From: Jonquetella anthropi DSM 22815 | GTDB taxonomy: Bacteria; Synergistota; Synergistia; Synergistales; Dethiosulfovibrionaceae | Direction of reading: 5' to 3' | NCBI RefSeq assembly: GCF_000237805.1 | Contig: NZ_CM001376.1 | Location: 729,010-793,009 of the forward strand | Length of the DNA: 64,000 nucleotides | Shown: one piece after another, positions 1 to 7,635 of the stretch | Position numbering within the stretch: the first letter of the stretch is position 1 | Layout: every line of letters begins with the position of its first letter | Made by a program: the position numbers and the translations under genes | The notes under the pieces: generated by a model | Databases searched by the model: none | Told to the model about the DNA's origin: nothing | What the model saw: the letters and a program-made list of their open reading frames with translations, nothing else

Positions 1-375
1 ACCGGCGAGCTCAAAGGCGAGAAAGTAGAACTCCTGGCTACCGGCTCCGACGAAGCGGCTGAATTTCAGCTCTAAAAGCCGGTCACCGTTTGGCTGGACA
101 GCGCAGGCTAGCTTTGCGCCGGTAAGGTATTTTGTCAGGGCCGCGGCAAACGACGTGGGCTGTGAAAAAGACTTGAGAAGGCTTCGGGCCTTTTGCGGCG
201 GCAGAACGCACAGTCCAGAGGAGTCGGGACGCCAGCAGAAAAACAGTGTGTCGGCGCCGCGCCACTCAAGGCTCAGCCAGCCGGGGCCGCCAAAGACGCG
301 GGTGACTGGCCGTCCAACGTAGTCATTTTGAAGATCGCTGAGCCATGCGGCGACCAGTTCGCTTCCTACATTCAC
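1..375 (-). CDS. RqcH/NFACT-family protein (fibronectin-binding A N-terminal domain), 5' part only
   Basis: This gene starts inside the window and runs off the left edge, so only the first 125 residues are visible. The start is GTG at 375-373, with a GGAGGG ribosome site (383-388) seven bases upstream. The protein carries the NFACT-N pattern: an early VGRPVTRVF strand, then FAAALTKYLTGAKL (family: FCMLLRKHLEGGRI), then DRLLELKF and a terminal FELAG. Family members such as B. subtilis RqcH bind stalled 50S-peptidyl-tRNA complexes and add alanine tails. It is divergent from the tRNA cluster. The identification rests on remembered family motifs over a partial sequence. Confidence 0.75.
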   Translation of the reverse strand, partial: MNVGSELVAAWLSDLQNDYVGRPVTRVFGGPGWLSLEWRGADTLFFCWRPDSSGLCVLPPQKARSLLKSFSQPTSFAAALTKYLTGAKLACAVQPNGDRLLELKFSRFVGAGSQEFYFLAFELAG

Positions 376-440
376 CGCGGATCCCTCCTGTCACCTTGTC
401 ATCGACGAGCCGGAGACTAGAGTAGCCTAGAAAAGAGAGC

Positions 441-469
441 TTGACAAGTCTCGCTCACAACGCTAGAAT
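441..469 (+). promoter_or_regulatory. sigma-70 promoter of the tRNA cluster
   Basis: TTGACA at 441-446 and TAGAAT at 464-469 are separated by exactly 17 bases. This is a near-consensus housekeeping promoter, and the predicted start lies about 10 bases before the first tRNA. No other equally good promoter is visible before the terminator at 1228, so the eight tRNAs are probably one transcript. Confidence 0.85.
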
Positions 470-485
470 ACTCGTCGTCGAACTT

Positions 486-561
486 GGGGCTGTGGCGCAG
501 CTGGGAGCGCGATTCGTTCGCAACGAATAGGTCGCGGGTTCGAATCCCGTCAGCTCCACCA
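486..561 (+). tRNA. tRNA-Ala(CGC)
   Basis: A full cloverleaf is visible: acceptor GGGGCTG pairs with CAGCTCC, and CCA is encoded. The anticodon stem is ATTCG/CGAAT with loop TTCGCAA, giving anticodon CGC. The G3-T70 pair, the identity element of alanine tRNAs, is present and supports the assignment. Confidence 0.95.
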
Positions 562-572
562 TTTTTTCCTTT

Positions 573-650
573 CGGGGCGTAGCGCAGTCTGGTTAGCGCA
601 CCTGCTTTGGGAGCAGGGGGTCGAAGGTTCGAATCCTTTCGCCCCGACCA
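573..650 (+). tRNA. tRNA-Pro(TGG)
   Basis: Acceptor CGGGGCG pairs with CGCCCCG and CCA is encoded. The anticodon stem is CCTGC/GCAGG with loop TTTGGGA, so the anticodon is TGG. The unusual C1-G72 pair is typical of bacterial proline tRNA. Confidence 0.95.
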
Positions 651-676
651 TGCTATGCGGCGCCCGATCAGAGGAT

Positions 677-752
677 GCGGAAATAGCTCAAGTGGTAGAG
701 CACTAGCCTTCCAAGCTGGGGGTTGCGGGTTCGAGTCCCGTTTTCCGCTCCA
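677..752 (+). tRNA. tRNA-Gly(TCC)
   Basis: Acceptor GCGGAAA pairs with TTTCCGC, with discriminator T and an encoded CCA. The anticodon loop CTTCCAA gives TCC. It is the third tRNA in the cluster. Confidence 0.95.
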
Positions 753-759
753 TTTACCT

Positions 760-836
760 GCGCCGGTAGCTCAGCCGGATAGAGCAACGGCCTTCTAAGC
801 CGTAGGTCACGGGTTCGAATCCTGTCCGGCGCGCCA
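760..836 (+). tRNA. tRNA-Arg(TCT)
   Basis: Acceptor GCGCCGG pairs with CCGGCGC and CCA is encoded. The anticodon stem ACGGC/GCCGT holds loop CTTCTAA, so the anticodon is TCT, reading AGA/AGG codons. Confidence 0.95.
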
Positions 837-851
837 TCTTATTTTTTTTAT

Positions 852-929
852 GGTGGATGTAGTTCAGCTGGTTAGAACGCCGGATTGTGGATCCGGAGGT
901 CGGGGGTTCGAATCCCCTCATCCACCCCA
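852..929 (+). tRNA. tRNA-His(GTG)
   Basis: Acceptor GTGGATG pairs with CATCCAC. An extra G at 852 can pair with the discriminator C, which is the G-1 identity element of histidine tRNA. The anticodon loop TTGTGGA gives GTG and CCA is encoded. Confidence 0.95.
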
Positions 930-958
930 CCTTTTCGCCTTCGCTGCGGCAAGAATGT

Positions 959-1034
959 GGATCGTTAGCTCAATTGGCAGAGCACCTGACTCTTAATCAG
1001 GGGGTTACAGGTTCGATTCCTGTACGATCCACCA
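959..1034 (+). tRNA. tRNA-Lys(CTT), copy 1
   Basis: Acceptor GGATCGT pairs with ACGATCC, with discriminator A and an encoded CCA. The anticodon stem CCTGA/TCAGG holds loop CTCTTAA, giving CTT. An identical second copy lies at 1140-1215, on the other side of tRNA-Leu. Confidence 0.95.
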
Positions 1035-1044
1035 TCTATTTTTC

Positions 1045-1128
1045 GCGAGAGTGGCGGAATGGCAGACGCGCCAGACTTAGGATCTGGTGCCTTCGGGCGT
1101 AGGGGTTCAAGTCCCCTCTCTCGCACCA
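1045..1128 (+). tRNA. tRNA-Leu(TAG)
   Basis: This is a class II tRNA with a long variable arm (GTGCCTTCGGGCGT). Acceptor GCGAGAG pairs with CTCTCGC and CCA is encoded. The anticodon loop CTTAGGA gives TAG. Confidence 0.95.
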
Positions 1129-1139
1129 ACAATTGTTGC

Positions 1140-1215
1140 GGATCGTTAGCTCAATTGGCAGAGCACCTGACTCTTAATCAGGGGGTTACAGGTTCGATTC
1201 CTGTACGATCCACCA
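1140..1215 (+). tRNA. tRNA-Lys(CTT), copy 2
   Basis: All 76 bases are identical to tRNA-Lys copy 1 at 959-1034, including anticodon CTT and encoded CCA. The spacers differ, so a short local duplication or gene conversion is likely. Confidence 0.95.
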
Positions 1216-1227
1216 TCCTGTCGTTTC

Positions 1228-1254
1228 CTCCGGCCTGCTGGCCGGAGTTTTTTT
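1228..1254 (+). terminator. Rho-independent terminator of the tRNA cluster
   Basis: CTCCGGCC (1228-1235) pairs perfectly with GGCCGGAG (1240-1247) around loop TGCT, and seven T follow. It closes the eight-tRNA transcript 13 bases after the last CCA. Confidence 0.9.
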
Positions 1255-1321
1255 ATCTGTCATTTTATGCTGCAGACGGCATGTTCTTTGTCCTTGGGGT
1301 GTCGCCCGCTTCCGCGGCGTG

Positions 1322-1330
1322 TGATATACT
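1322..1330 (+). promoter_or_regulatory. Extended -10 promoter candidate for tig
   Basis: TGATATACT fits an extended -10 element (TG, one base, then TATACT). No good -35 hexamer is seen at the right spacing. It lies 50 bases upstream of the trigger factor start and just after the tRNA terminator. Confidence 0.45.
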
Positions 1331-1380
1331 CTTTGATTGTAATCGAATCTGCATTCACAGGCTTGAAAGGAGTGCTTCTC

Positions 1381-2724
1381 GTGAAGTCGGAACTTCTGTC
1401 ACAGGAGAAGAATGTTGTTACAGTGAAAATCACGATCCCTGCCGAGGATTTTTCCGCTCAAGTTTCTCGGACAATCGCTTCGGTCGGACGCAAGGCAAAC
1501 ATCCCCGGATTTCGTAAGGGGAAGGCGCCGCGGCGCGTGGTGGAGATGCGGTTCGGCAAGGAGGCCCTGAGGGCTGAAGCGCTTGAGGAAATGCTCGCCA
1601 AGACCATGGAAGAGGTGTCTTCTGAGTACGATTTGGAGCCCATCGACGAGCCTAAAGTCGACGTCAAGGACATGGAAGAAGGTCACGACGTGGTTCTGGA
1701 AGCGACCTTCGAAGTGAAGCCGGAGGTTACTCTTCCTGAGTTCGGCGAGATAACCGCCGAAAAACCGTCGTTTGTCATCTCTGACCAGATGGTCGCTGAC
1801 GGTGTTGAGAACGTCCGCCGGTCCCACGGCGAATGGAAGACGTCTGCCAATCCGAGCGCAAGCGGCGACCGGGTGAAGGCCGCCTACACGACGACTATCA
1901 AGGACGACGCCGGCTCGATTCTGTCATCCCATGAGCCGAAAGTGGAGACGTTCATGCTCGACTCCCTCTCGCTCAAGCAGGAAATTGTCGACGCGCTGCT
2001 TGGAGCAGTCGCCGGCGACAAGCGCCATGCGGAAGTCCGTATCGACGACTCCTATCAGGACAAGGCTCTGGCGGGCAAAATGGCCTGCTACGATTTTGAC
2101 GTTCAGGAGATCTTGGAGCTGGAGCCCGCAGCTTTGACCCCGGAGCTCTTTAAAAAAGCTACTGGGAAGGACCTGAAGACTGAAGACGAGCTGAAAGCGC
2201 ACCTGCGGAGCACCATGGAAGAGCGCCTTGAGTCTGACAGCCGCCGCGCGGCCGAAAGCGACGCGCTGAAAAAGATCTGCCAGCTGGCTTCTGTCGAACT
2301 GCCCGAGACGATGGTGCAGCGCCAGAAGGCTCATCTGCTTCGACGGGCTGAGGAGAACGTGAAAAACCGCACGGGCCTCACGCTGGAAGAGTATTACGCT
2401 CAGAGCGGGCAGGATTTTGAAGGGTTTAAGTCCCAGCTTGATACCGAGGCCCGCAACGACGTGAAAGAATACCTTGTGATGGACGCCTGCACCGAAAAGT
2501 TCGGCGTTAACGTTCAGCCCGAGGACTTGGACAAGGAAATCGAGACGATGGCGGCGAACTACCACGTAGCCCCCGAGAGCGTCAAGGCCATGCTCCAGAA
2601 GAAGCCGGATGATCTTCGCAGCCTGATCTCGTCGGCCAAGTACCGCAAGACGTTGGACGCGGTGATGGGCGCTGTCAAGACCGTCGAAGTGAACAAAAAC
2701 GCCGTGCCTGAGGCTGGCAAGTAA
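1381..2724 (+). CDS. tig: Trigger factor (ribosome-associated chaperone, peptidyl-prolyl isomerase)
   Basis: The 447-residue protein has the family layout. An N-terminal ribosome-binding domain carries the signature GFRKGKAPR at about residues 42-50, a central FKBP-type domain spans about 150-240, and a long helical C-terminal chaperone domain follows. The start chosen is GTG at 1381, eight bases after AAAGGAG (1366-1372). Earlier in-frame starts add residues with no family counterpart. Trigger factor binds ribosomal protein L23 at the tunnel exit and shields nascent chains. It heads a quality-control run with clpP, clpX and lon, a common bacterial order. Confidence 0.95.
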   Translation: MKSELLSQEKNVVTVKITIPAEDFSAQVSRTIASVGRKANIPGFRKGKAPRRVVEMRFGKEALRAEALEEMLAKTMEEVSSEYDLEPIDEPKVDVKDMEEGHDVVLEATFEVKPEVTLPEFGEITAEKPSFVISDQMVADGVENVRRSHGEWKTSANPSASGDRVKAAYTTTIKDDAGSILSSHEPKVETFMLDSLSLKQEIVDALLGAVAGDKRHAEVRIDDSYQDKALAGKMACYDFDVQEILELEPAALTPELFKKATGKDLKTEDELKAHLRSTMEERLESDSRRAAESDALKKICQLASVELPETMVQRQKAHLLRRAEENVKNRTGLTLEEYYAQSGQDFEGFKSQLDTEARNDVKEYLVMDACTEKFGVNVQPEDLDKEIETMAANYHVAPESVKAMLQKKPDDLRSLISSAKYRKTLDAVMGAVKTVEVNKNAVPEAGK

Positions 2725-2750
2725 TTCGCCTGACGGAAAGGAGCGTACCT

Positions 2751-3338
2751 GTGGACTATTTCCCCATTCCGTACGTTATCGAGCAGACAGGGCGGGGCGA
2801 ACGCAGCTACGATATATATTCCCGTCTGCTCAAGGATCGGATTATCTTTCTTGGAAGCGAGATCAACAGCCTCGTGGCGAACTCCATCGTGGCTCAGATC
2901 CTCTTTTTGGAAAGCGATCAGCCTGACCGCGATATCTGCCTATACATCAACTCGCCCGGCGGCGAGGTGACCTCCGGGTTGGCGATATACGACACGATGC
3001 GGTACGTCAAGTGCGACATCTCGACCATCGTCGTCGGGATGGCTGCCAGCATGGCGTCCATCCTTCTGGCTGCCGGAACGCCCGGCAAGCGAATCGCCCT
3101 CCCGAACTCTCAGGTGATGATCCACCAGCCGATGGGCGGGGCGTACGGGCAGGCCAGCGACGTGGAAATTCACGCCCGCGAGATCCTCAAAACGCGCCAG
3201 CGGTTGAATGAGATCTTGGCGCTTCATACCGGTCAGCCGCTTTCCCGAATCGAAGTTGACACTGACAGGGATCACTTCCTGTCGGCAGCCGAAGCGCAGT
3301 CATACGGCTTGGTCGACCGGGTTATCGAAAAAAGATAG
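2751..3338 (+). CDS. clpP: ATP-dependent Clp protease proteolytic subunit
   Basis: The 195-residue serine peptidase has the catalytic serine in GMAASMAS (Ser100), the histidine in MIHQPMGG (His125) and the aspartate in the DTDRDHF segment near residue 171. Length and the N-terminal IPYVIEQ motif match ClpP. The start is GTG at 2751, preceded by AAAGGAG (2737-2743). ClpP forms a 14-subunit barrel and is fed unfolded proteins by ClpX, whose gene follows. Confidence 0.97.
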   Translation: MDYFPIPYVIEQTGRGERSYDIYSRLLKDRIIFLGSEINSLVANSIVAQILFLESDQPDRDICLYINSPGGEVTSGLAIYDTMRYVKCDISTIVVGMAASMASILLAAGTPGKRIALPNSQVMIHQPMGGAYGQASDVEIHAREILKTRQRLNEILALHTGQPLSRIEVDTDRDHFLSAAEAQSYGLVDRVIEKR

Positions 3339-3349
3339 TTTCCCCAACC

Positions 3350-3375
3350 GCGCAGGCAGGAGTTCCTGCCTGCGC
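3350..3375 (+). other. Strong hairpin between clpP and clpX
   Basis: CGCAGGCAGGA (3351-3361) is followed almost immediately by its complement TCCTGCCTGCG (3364-3374), making a long GC-rich stem. No T-run follows, so a classic terminator is unlikely. It could stabilise the clpP mRNA end or be a processing site. Confidence 0.5.
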
Positions 3376-3418
3376 GCGTACATTTGCGCCGAAGGCGCGT
3401 TGTTCAGGAGGAATGCCA

Positions 3419-4720
3419 GTGCCGCGCAAGGACGATGCGAACAAGAATATCACCTGTTCATTCTGCGGGCGCACCGCTGACGACGACGTTCACATTATTA
3501 CCGGCCCGCAGGGCGTGAACATCTGCAGCGAATGCGTCGGCTTATGTAATAACTACTTGGCGACCCTGCCTGACAGCAAGCCCGGCGCGGACGCGGAAAG
3601 CGCCCAGTCGCTTCCTAAGCCGGCAGAAATGAAGGCCTTTCTGGACGAGTATGTCATCGGCCAGGATCAGGCAAAGAAGGCTCTGTCCGTCGCCGTTTAC
3701 AATCACTACCGCCGTATCGGCTGGCTGGCGCTGGCTCAGGAGTCGGAGGACGTCGAGCTCCAGAAGAGCAATCTGCTTCTGTTGGGGCCGACCGGCAGCG
3801 GCAAGACGCTTCTGGCTCAGACTCTGGCGCGCAAGCTGAACGTTCCGTTTGCCATGTCCGACGCGACGACGTTAACCGAAGCCGGATACGTCGGCGAAGA
3901 CGTGGAGAACATCCTCCTTCGTCTGATTCAAGCGGCAAACTTTGACGTCAGCGCGGCAGAGCACGGGATCATCTATCTGGACGAAATTGATAAGATCGCC
4001 AGAAAGTCCGAGTCGGTATCAATCACCCGAGACGTTTCCGGCGAAGGGGTCCAGCAGGCGCTGCTTAAAATCCTTGAAGGAACGGTGGCCAACGTGCCGC
4101 CTCAGGGAGGCAGAAAACACCCGCAGCAGGAGTTCATCGCCATTGATACCCGGAACATTCTCTTCATCTGTGCCGGAGCTTTTGACGGCCTTGAAGAGAT
4201 CATCGCCCGCCGGCTGAACCGACACGTCATCGGCTTTGGCGGCGAGAATCAGGAGCGGAAGCGTGACGTTTCGTACGACCTGCTGTCTCAAGTGGAGCCG
4301 GAAGACCTGATTCACTACGGTTTTATTCCCGAGCTGACCGGCCGCCTTCCGCTGGCCGTGGCGCTTCGGACGCTGGACGAAGACGCGCTTGTCCGAGTCC
4401 TCACCGAGCCGAAAAACTCCCTTGTGCGGCAGTACCAGGCCATCTTCGCGCAGGAAGGGGCGGAGTTGGAGTTCACGCCGCAGGCTCTTCGGGCAATCGC
4501 TCAAAAAGCGGTTAACAAGAAGGCTGGCGCCCGCGGTCTCCGGTCCATCATGGAAAACCTCATGCTCGATTTGATGTACGAAGTTCCGTCGTCGTCGCGT
4601 CCGGTCAGCAGAGTAGTGATCGGTGAAGCGTGCGTTACCGGCGGCGAGGAACCAGAAATAATCTACGGAACGACCGGGGCCGGTCGGCAGGCGAAAAAAG
4701 CAAAGGAAAGGATTTCATGA
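3419..4720 (+). CDS. clpX: ATP-dependent Clp protease ATP-binding subunit ClpX
   Basis: The AAA+ unfoldase delivers substrates to ClpP. A four-cysteine zinc finger (CSFC...CSEC) lies in the first 40 residues. Walker A is GPTGSGKT (residues 123-130), Walker B is [10 protein letters not shown], and a GYVG pore loop and a C-terminal small domain are present. I chose GTG at 3419, seven bases from AGGAGG (3406-3411). The ATG at 3413 sits only one base from that site and seems too close. The stop overlaps the lon start as ATGA. Confidence 0.95.
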   Translation: MPRKDDANKNITCSFCGRTADDDVHIITGPQGVNICSECVGLCNNYLATLPDSKPGADAESAQSLPKPAEMKAFLDEYVIGQDQAKKALSVAVYNHYRRIGWLALAQESEDVELQKSNLLLLGPTGSGKTLLAQTLARKLNVPFAMSDATTLTEAGYVGEDVENILLRLIQAANFDVSAAEHGIIYLDEIDKIARKSESVSITRDVSGEGVQQALLKILEGTVANVPPQGGRKHPQQEFIAIDTRNILFICAGAFDGLEEIIARRLNRHVIGFGGENQERKRDVSYDLLSQVEPEDLIHYGFIPELTGRLPLAVALRTLDEDALVRVLTEPKNSLVRQYQAIFAQEGAELEFTPQALRAIAQKAVNKKAGARGLRSIMENLMLDLMYEVPSSSRPVSRVVIGEACVTGGEEPEIIYGTTGAGRQAKKAKERIS

Positions 4721-7020
4721 CGCCAGTTATTCCCCTTCGAGACACGGTCATGTTTCCCGGCGCAGTGACGCCGCTTTACATCGGTCGTCCGGAATCAATG
4801 GCAGCGGTGAACTTGGCTGGAAAGAGCGACGAGAAATTGGCCTTCGCCGTGGCTCAGCGCCAGTCGGACACCGATAATCCCGGACCGGAAGACCTTTTTG
4901 CGGTCGGGACGGTTTGCCGGCTTCTTCAGGTCATTCACATGCCCAACGGCGCCCTCAAGGTTCTCCTTGAGGGCTTGCGTCGTTTTCGCGCTCGGTCGTT
5001 TGTCCTGTCTGACGGGATGATGAGCGCCGATCTGGTGACCGATCGGTTTGAGACCTGCGAGCCTGCTCGGCTGGAAGCCCTGCGCCGTGCCGCTGAGGAG
5101 GAATACATTCGGTACGTGGACCTTCACCCGCGAATGCCGGAAGAGCTCAAGGCGTACCTGTCGTCTCAGTCTGACCCTGACAAGGCGGCGGACTTGATGG
5201 CGTTTCACAACGATCTTTCCCGAGAGGTCCGCCAGTCCCTGCTGGAGTGTTTTTCGCCGGAATCGCGGCTCAAACTGCTGCTTCGTCACCTGATGGAAGA
5301 AGTCGAGATGCTTCGGCTGAAAAAGGACGTTCAGGTCAAGACGGCGGCTCAGATCTCAGAAAAGCAGAAAGAATACTTCCTGCGGGAGCAGCTGCAGGTC
5401 ATCAACAGCGAGTTGGGCGGCTCAGATGAGTCGGAATACAAGGAAAAGATCGACAGCGCGGACCTCCCGGACGGCGTGCGGAAAGTCCTTCAGAGGGAGA
5501 ACGCCAGGTTGGGGACGATGGCGCCGCTGTCGCCGGAAAGCTCGGTCGTTCGCACGTACATGGACTGGCTTCTTGATCTGCCGTGGAACAAGACAGCGAA
5601 GGAAAACGATGACCTAGCCTCGGTTCGCTCGGTTTTGGAAAAGAACCACTACGGCCTTCAAAAGGTCAAAGACCGACTTGTTGAGTTCGTCGCTGTCCGA
5701 ATATTGGCAAAATCATCGGCTCAGGCTCAGATTCTTTGCCTTGTCGGGCCTCCGGGAGTAGGGAAAACGTCCCTAGGCCAGTCGGTCGCCCAGGCGCTGG
5801 GCCGGCCGTTAGTCAGCTTCTCTTTGGGCGGCATGAGAGACGAAGCTGAAATTCGGGGCCATCGGCGGACCTACATCGGGGCTCTGCCGGGGCGTATTAT
5901 TCAGAAAATCCGCGAGGCAGGCGCCAAAAACCCGGTGATGCTGTTGGACGAGGTTGACAAGCTGGGAAGCGATTTTCGCGGAGATCCGGCGTCGGCCCTG
6001 TTGGAAGTGCTGGACCCCGAGCAAAACGCCCATTTCACCGACCATTACTTAGAAGTCCCGTTTGACTTGAGCGACGTGCTGTTCATCACGACCGCAAACG
6101 TCACTCACACGATCCCGTCGCCGCTTTTGGACCGAATGGAACTGATCGAGCTTGCCAGCTACCTGCCGGAGGAAAAAGAGCAAATTGCCCGCCGACACCT
6201 GATTCCCAAGCTCTACAGCCAGACGGGAATGACAAAAGCCGAGCTGAAAATTACGCCTCAAGCCGTCAGAGAAATCATAAAAGGCTACACTCACGAAGCG
6301 GGCGTCCGCGAACTGAATCGCAAGCTGGCGACGATCTTCAGAAAGCGAGCCGTATCAGTATTGGAAGAGCAGGCCGACGGTTCAAAACGGTCAGTGACGG
6401 TTCGAAAGGCCGATCTCGGAGAGCTGTTGGGGGCTCCCCGGCTGAAAGACTCAAGGCTTCCCAAGACGCCAGAGGCAGGGTACGCCATCGGCCTCGCGTG
6501 GACGGCCGCAGGCGGCGACGTTCTCGTCATTGAAGCGGCTAACTCAAAGGGGAAGGACGTCCTCACCCTGACGGGCAACTTGGGCGCGGTGATGCAGGAA
6601 TCCGCTCAAACCGCTCTCGGTTGTCTGAAAGCCCAGTGGAAGCACCTGACAAAGCGTCCTGTGCCTAACTGGTCGCAGGCTGCCCTTCACGTTCACGTCC
6701 CAGAAGGAGCTATTCCGAAGGACGGCCCGTCGGCTGGAGTTACCATCGCGACGGCTCTGTTTTCTGCCCTGACAGGAAGGCCGTTCCGGCCTGATCGGGC
6801 GATGACTGGGGAGATATCGCTGCGCGGGCAGGTGCTGCCTGTCGGCGGCCTGAGGGAAAAAATCCTCGCTGCCCGGCGCGCCGGGCTGAAGGCCGTCGCG
6901 CTTCCTCAGGCGAACGAGCCGGACATCTTGGACTTGGAGCCGTGGGTGACAGAGGGCGTCGAGCTGACGTTCATTGATACGCTGTCCCAGGCGCTTTCCT
7001 GGGCGATTGGAGACGAGTGA
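4717..7020 (+). CDS. lon: ATP-dependent protease La (LonA)
   Basis: The 767-residue protein has an N-terminal LAN substrate domain beginning [16 protein letters not shown], a coiled linker, an AAA+ module with GPPGVGKT at 344-351, and a serine-lysine protease domain. The catalytic pair is Ser672 in PKDGPSAG and Lys715 in [14 protein letters not shown]. The ATG at 4717 overlaps the clpX stop and is preceded by AAAGGAAAGG. An upstream extension inside clpX has no family match and is not used. Lon degrades misfolded cytosolic proteins. Confidence 0.96.
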   Translation: MTPVIPLRDTVMFPGAVTPLYIGRPESMAAVNLAGKSDEKLAFAVAQRQSDTDNPGPEDLFAVGTVCRLLQVIHMPNGALKVLLEGLRRFRARSFVLSDGMMSADLVTDRFETCEPARLEALRRAAEEEYIRYVDLHPRMPEELKAYLSSQSDPDKAADLMAFHNDLSREVRQSLLECFSPESRLKLLLRHLMEEVEMLRLKKDVQVKTAAQISEKQKEYFLREQLQVINSELGGSDESEYKEKIDSADLPDGVRKVLQRENARLGTMAPLSPESSVVRTYMDWLLDLPWNKTAKENDDLASVRSVLEKNHYGLQKVKDRLVEFVAVRILAKSSAQAQILCLVGPPGVGKTSLGQSVAQALGRPLVSFSLGGMRDEAEIRGHRRTYIGALPGRIIQKIREAGAKNPVMLLDEVDKLGSDFRGDPASALLEVLDPEQNAHFTDHYLEVPFDLSDVLFITTANVTHTIPSPLLDRMELIELASYLPEEKEQIARRHLIPKLYSQTGMTKAELKITPQAVREIIKGYTHEAGVRELNRKLATIFRKRAVSVLEEQADGSKRSVTVRKADLGELLGAPRLKDSRLPKTPEAGYAIGLAWTAAGGDVLVIEAANSKGKDVLTLTGNLGAVMQESAQTALGCLKAQWKHLTKRPVPNWSQAALHVHVPEGAIPKDGPSAGVTIATALFSALTGRPFRPDRAMTGEISLRGQVLPVGGLREKILAARRAGLKAVALPQANEPDILDLEPWVTEGVELTFIDTLSQALSWAIGDE

Positions 7021-7634
7021 TGCGCTGGCAGGCACAACTGAGAGTCACGGCGTTTACGCCTGAACAGATACCGCCTGCAGAGGGACCTGAAATCGCCTTT
7101 GTCGGCCGGTCAAACGTCGGCAAGTCGACTCTGCTCAACGGGCTCATGGGCCAGAAGCTGGCTCACGTCAGTTCTAAGCCCGGCAAGACGCGGAGCATCA
7201 ACTTTTACTCTGTCGAGGCGGGGCGAAAGTTCACCCTCGTGGACTTGCCCGGTTTTGGGTATGCCGCTCTGAGCCGGTCAGAGCGGGAGTCGTGGAACCG
7301 TCTCATCGGAGATTTCCTGTCGACGCGAGGGGCACTTCGTCTGATCGTCCATCTGGTCGATATCCGCCACGGGCTTCTTGCGAAGGACGAGGACTTTCAG
7401 GAGTGGAGCCGAAACTTGGAGACGCCGGTGTTCGTCGTGTTTACTAAGGCGGACAAGATTTCTTCGGGCAAGCGGAGCGGCCTCGTCCGGCAGTATGTTT
7501 CAGCCGGTTTGCGGTCTTGGGATAAACCTCTGGTCTGCTCAAGTCAGGAGCCTAAGACCATAGAGGCGCTGAGAAGCTTTATAGAAGCCTTTCTTGACCG
7601 CTCGGACGGGGCAAGTGAAGAGGAGGGGAAATAA
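7020..7634 (+). CDS. ysxC: Ribosome biogenesis GTPase YsxC/EngB
   Basis: This TRAFAC-class GTPase of about 204 residues assists 50S subunit assembly. The G motifs are GRSNVGKST (G1), KPGKTRSINFY (G2 region), DLPGFGYA (G3) and TKADK (G4). The start is ATG at 7020, overlapping the lon stop; an in-frame GTG at 7017 is an equally close alternative. Placement after lon is common in bacteria. Confidence 0.95.
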   Translation: MRWQAQLRVTAFTPEQIPPAEGPEIAFVGRSNVGKSTLLNGLMGQKLAHVSSKPGKTRSINFYSVEAGRKFTLVDLPGFGYAALSRSERESWNRLIGDFLSTRGALRLIVHLVDIRHGLLAKDEDFQEWSRNLETPVFVVFTKADKISSGKRSGLVRQYVSAGLRSWDKPLVCSSQEPKTIEALRSFIEAFLDRSDGASEEEGK

Positions 7635-7635
7635 C

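Noticed and set aside
1-75. A + strand frame reading TGELKGEKVELLATGSDEAA... to a stop at 75, as if a gene entered from the left
   Set aside because: The opposite strand encodes a clear NFACT-type N-terminus with its own ribosome site and start at 375, so the + frame is its shadow.
607-1517. Several + strand reading frames across the tRNA cluster
   Set aside because: They are translations of tRNA genes and carry repeated tRNA-derived peptides, with no ribosome sites.
3413-3418. ATG 3413 as the clpX start
   Set aside because: AGGAGG ends one base before it, too close for efficient initiation. GTG 3419 has normal spacing.
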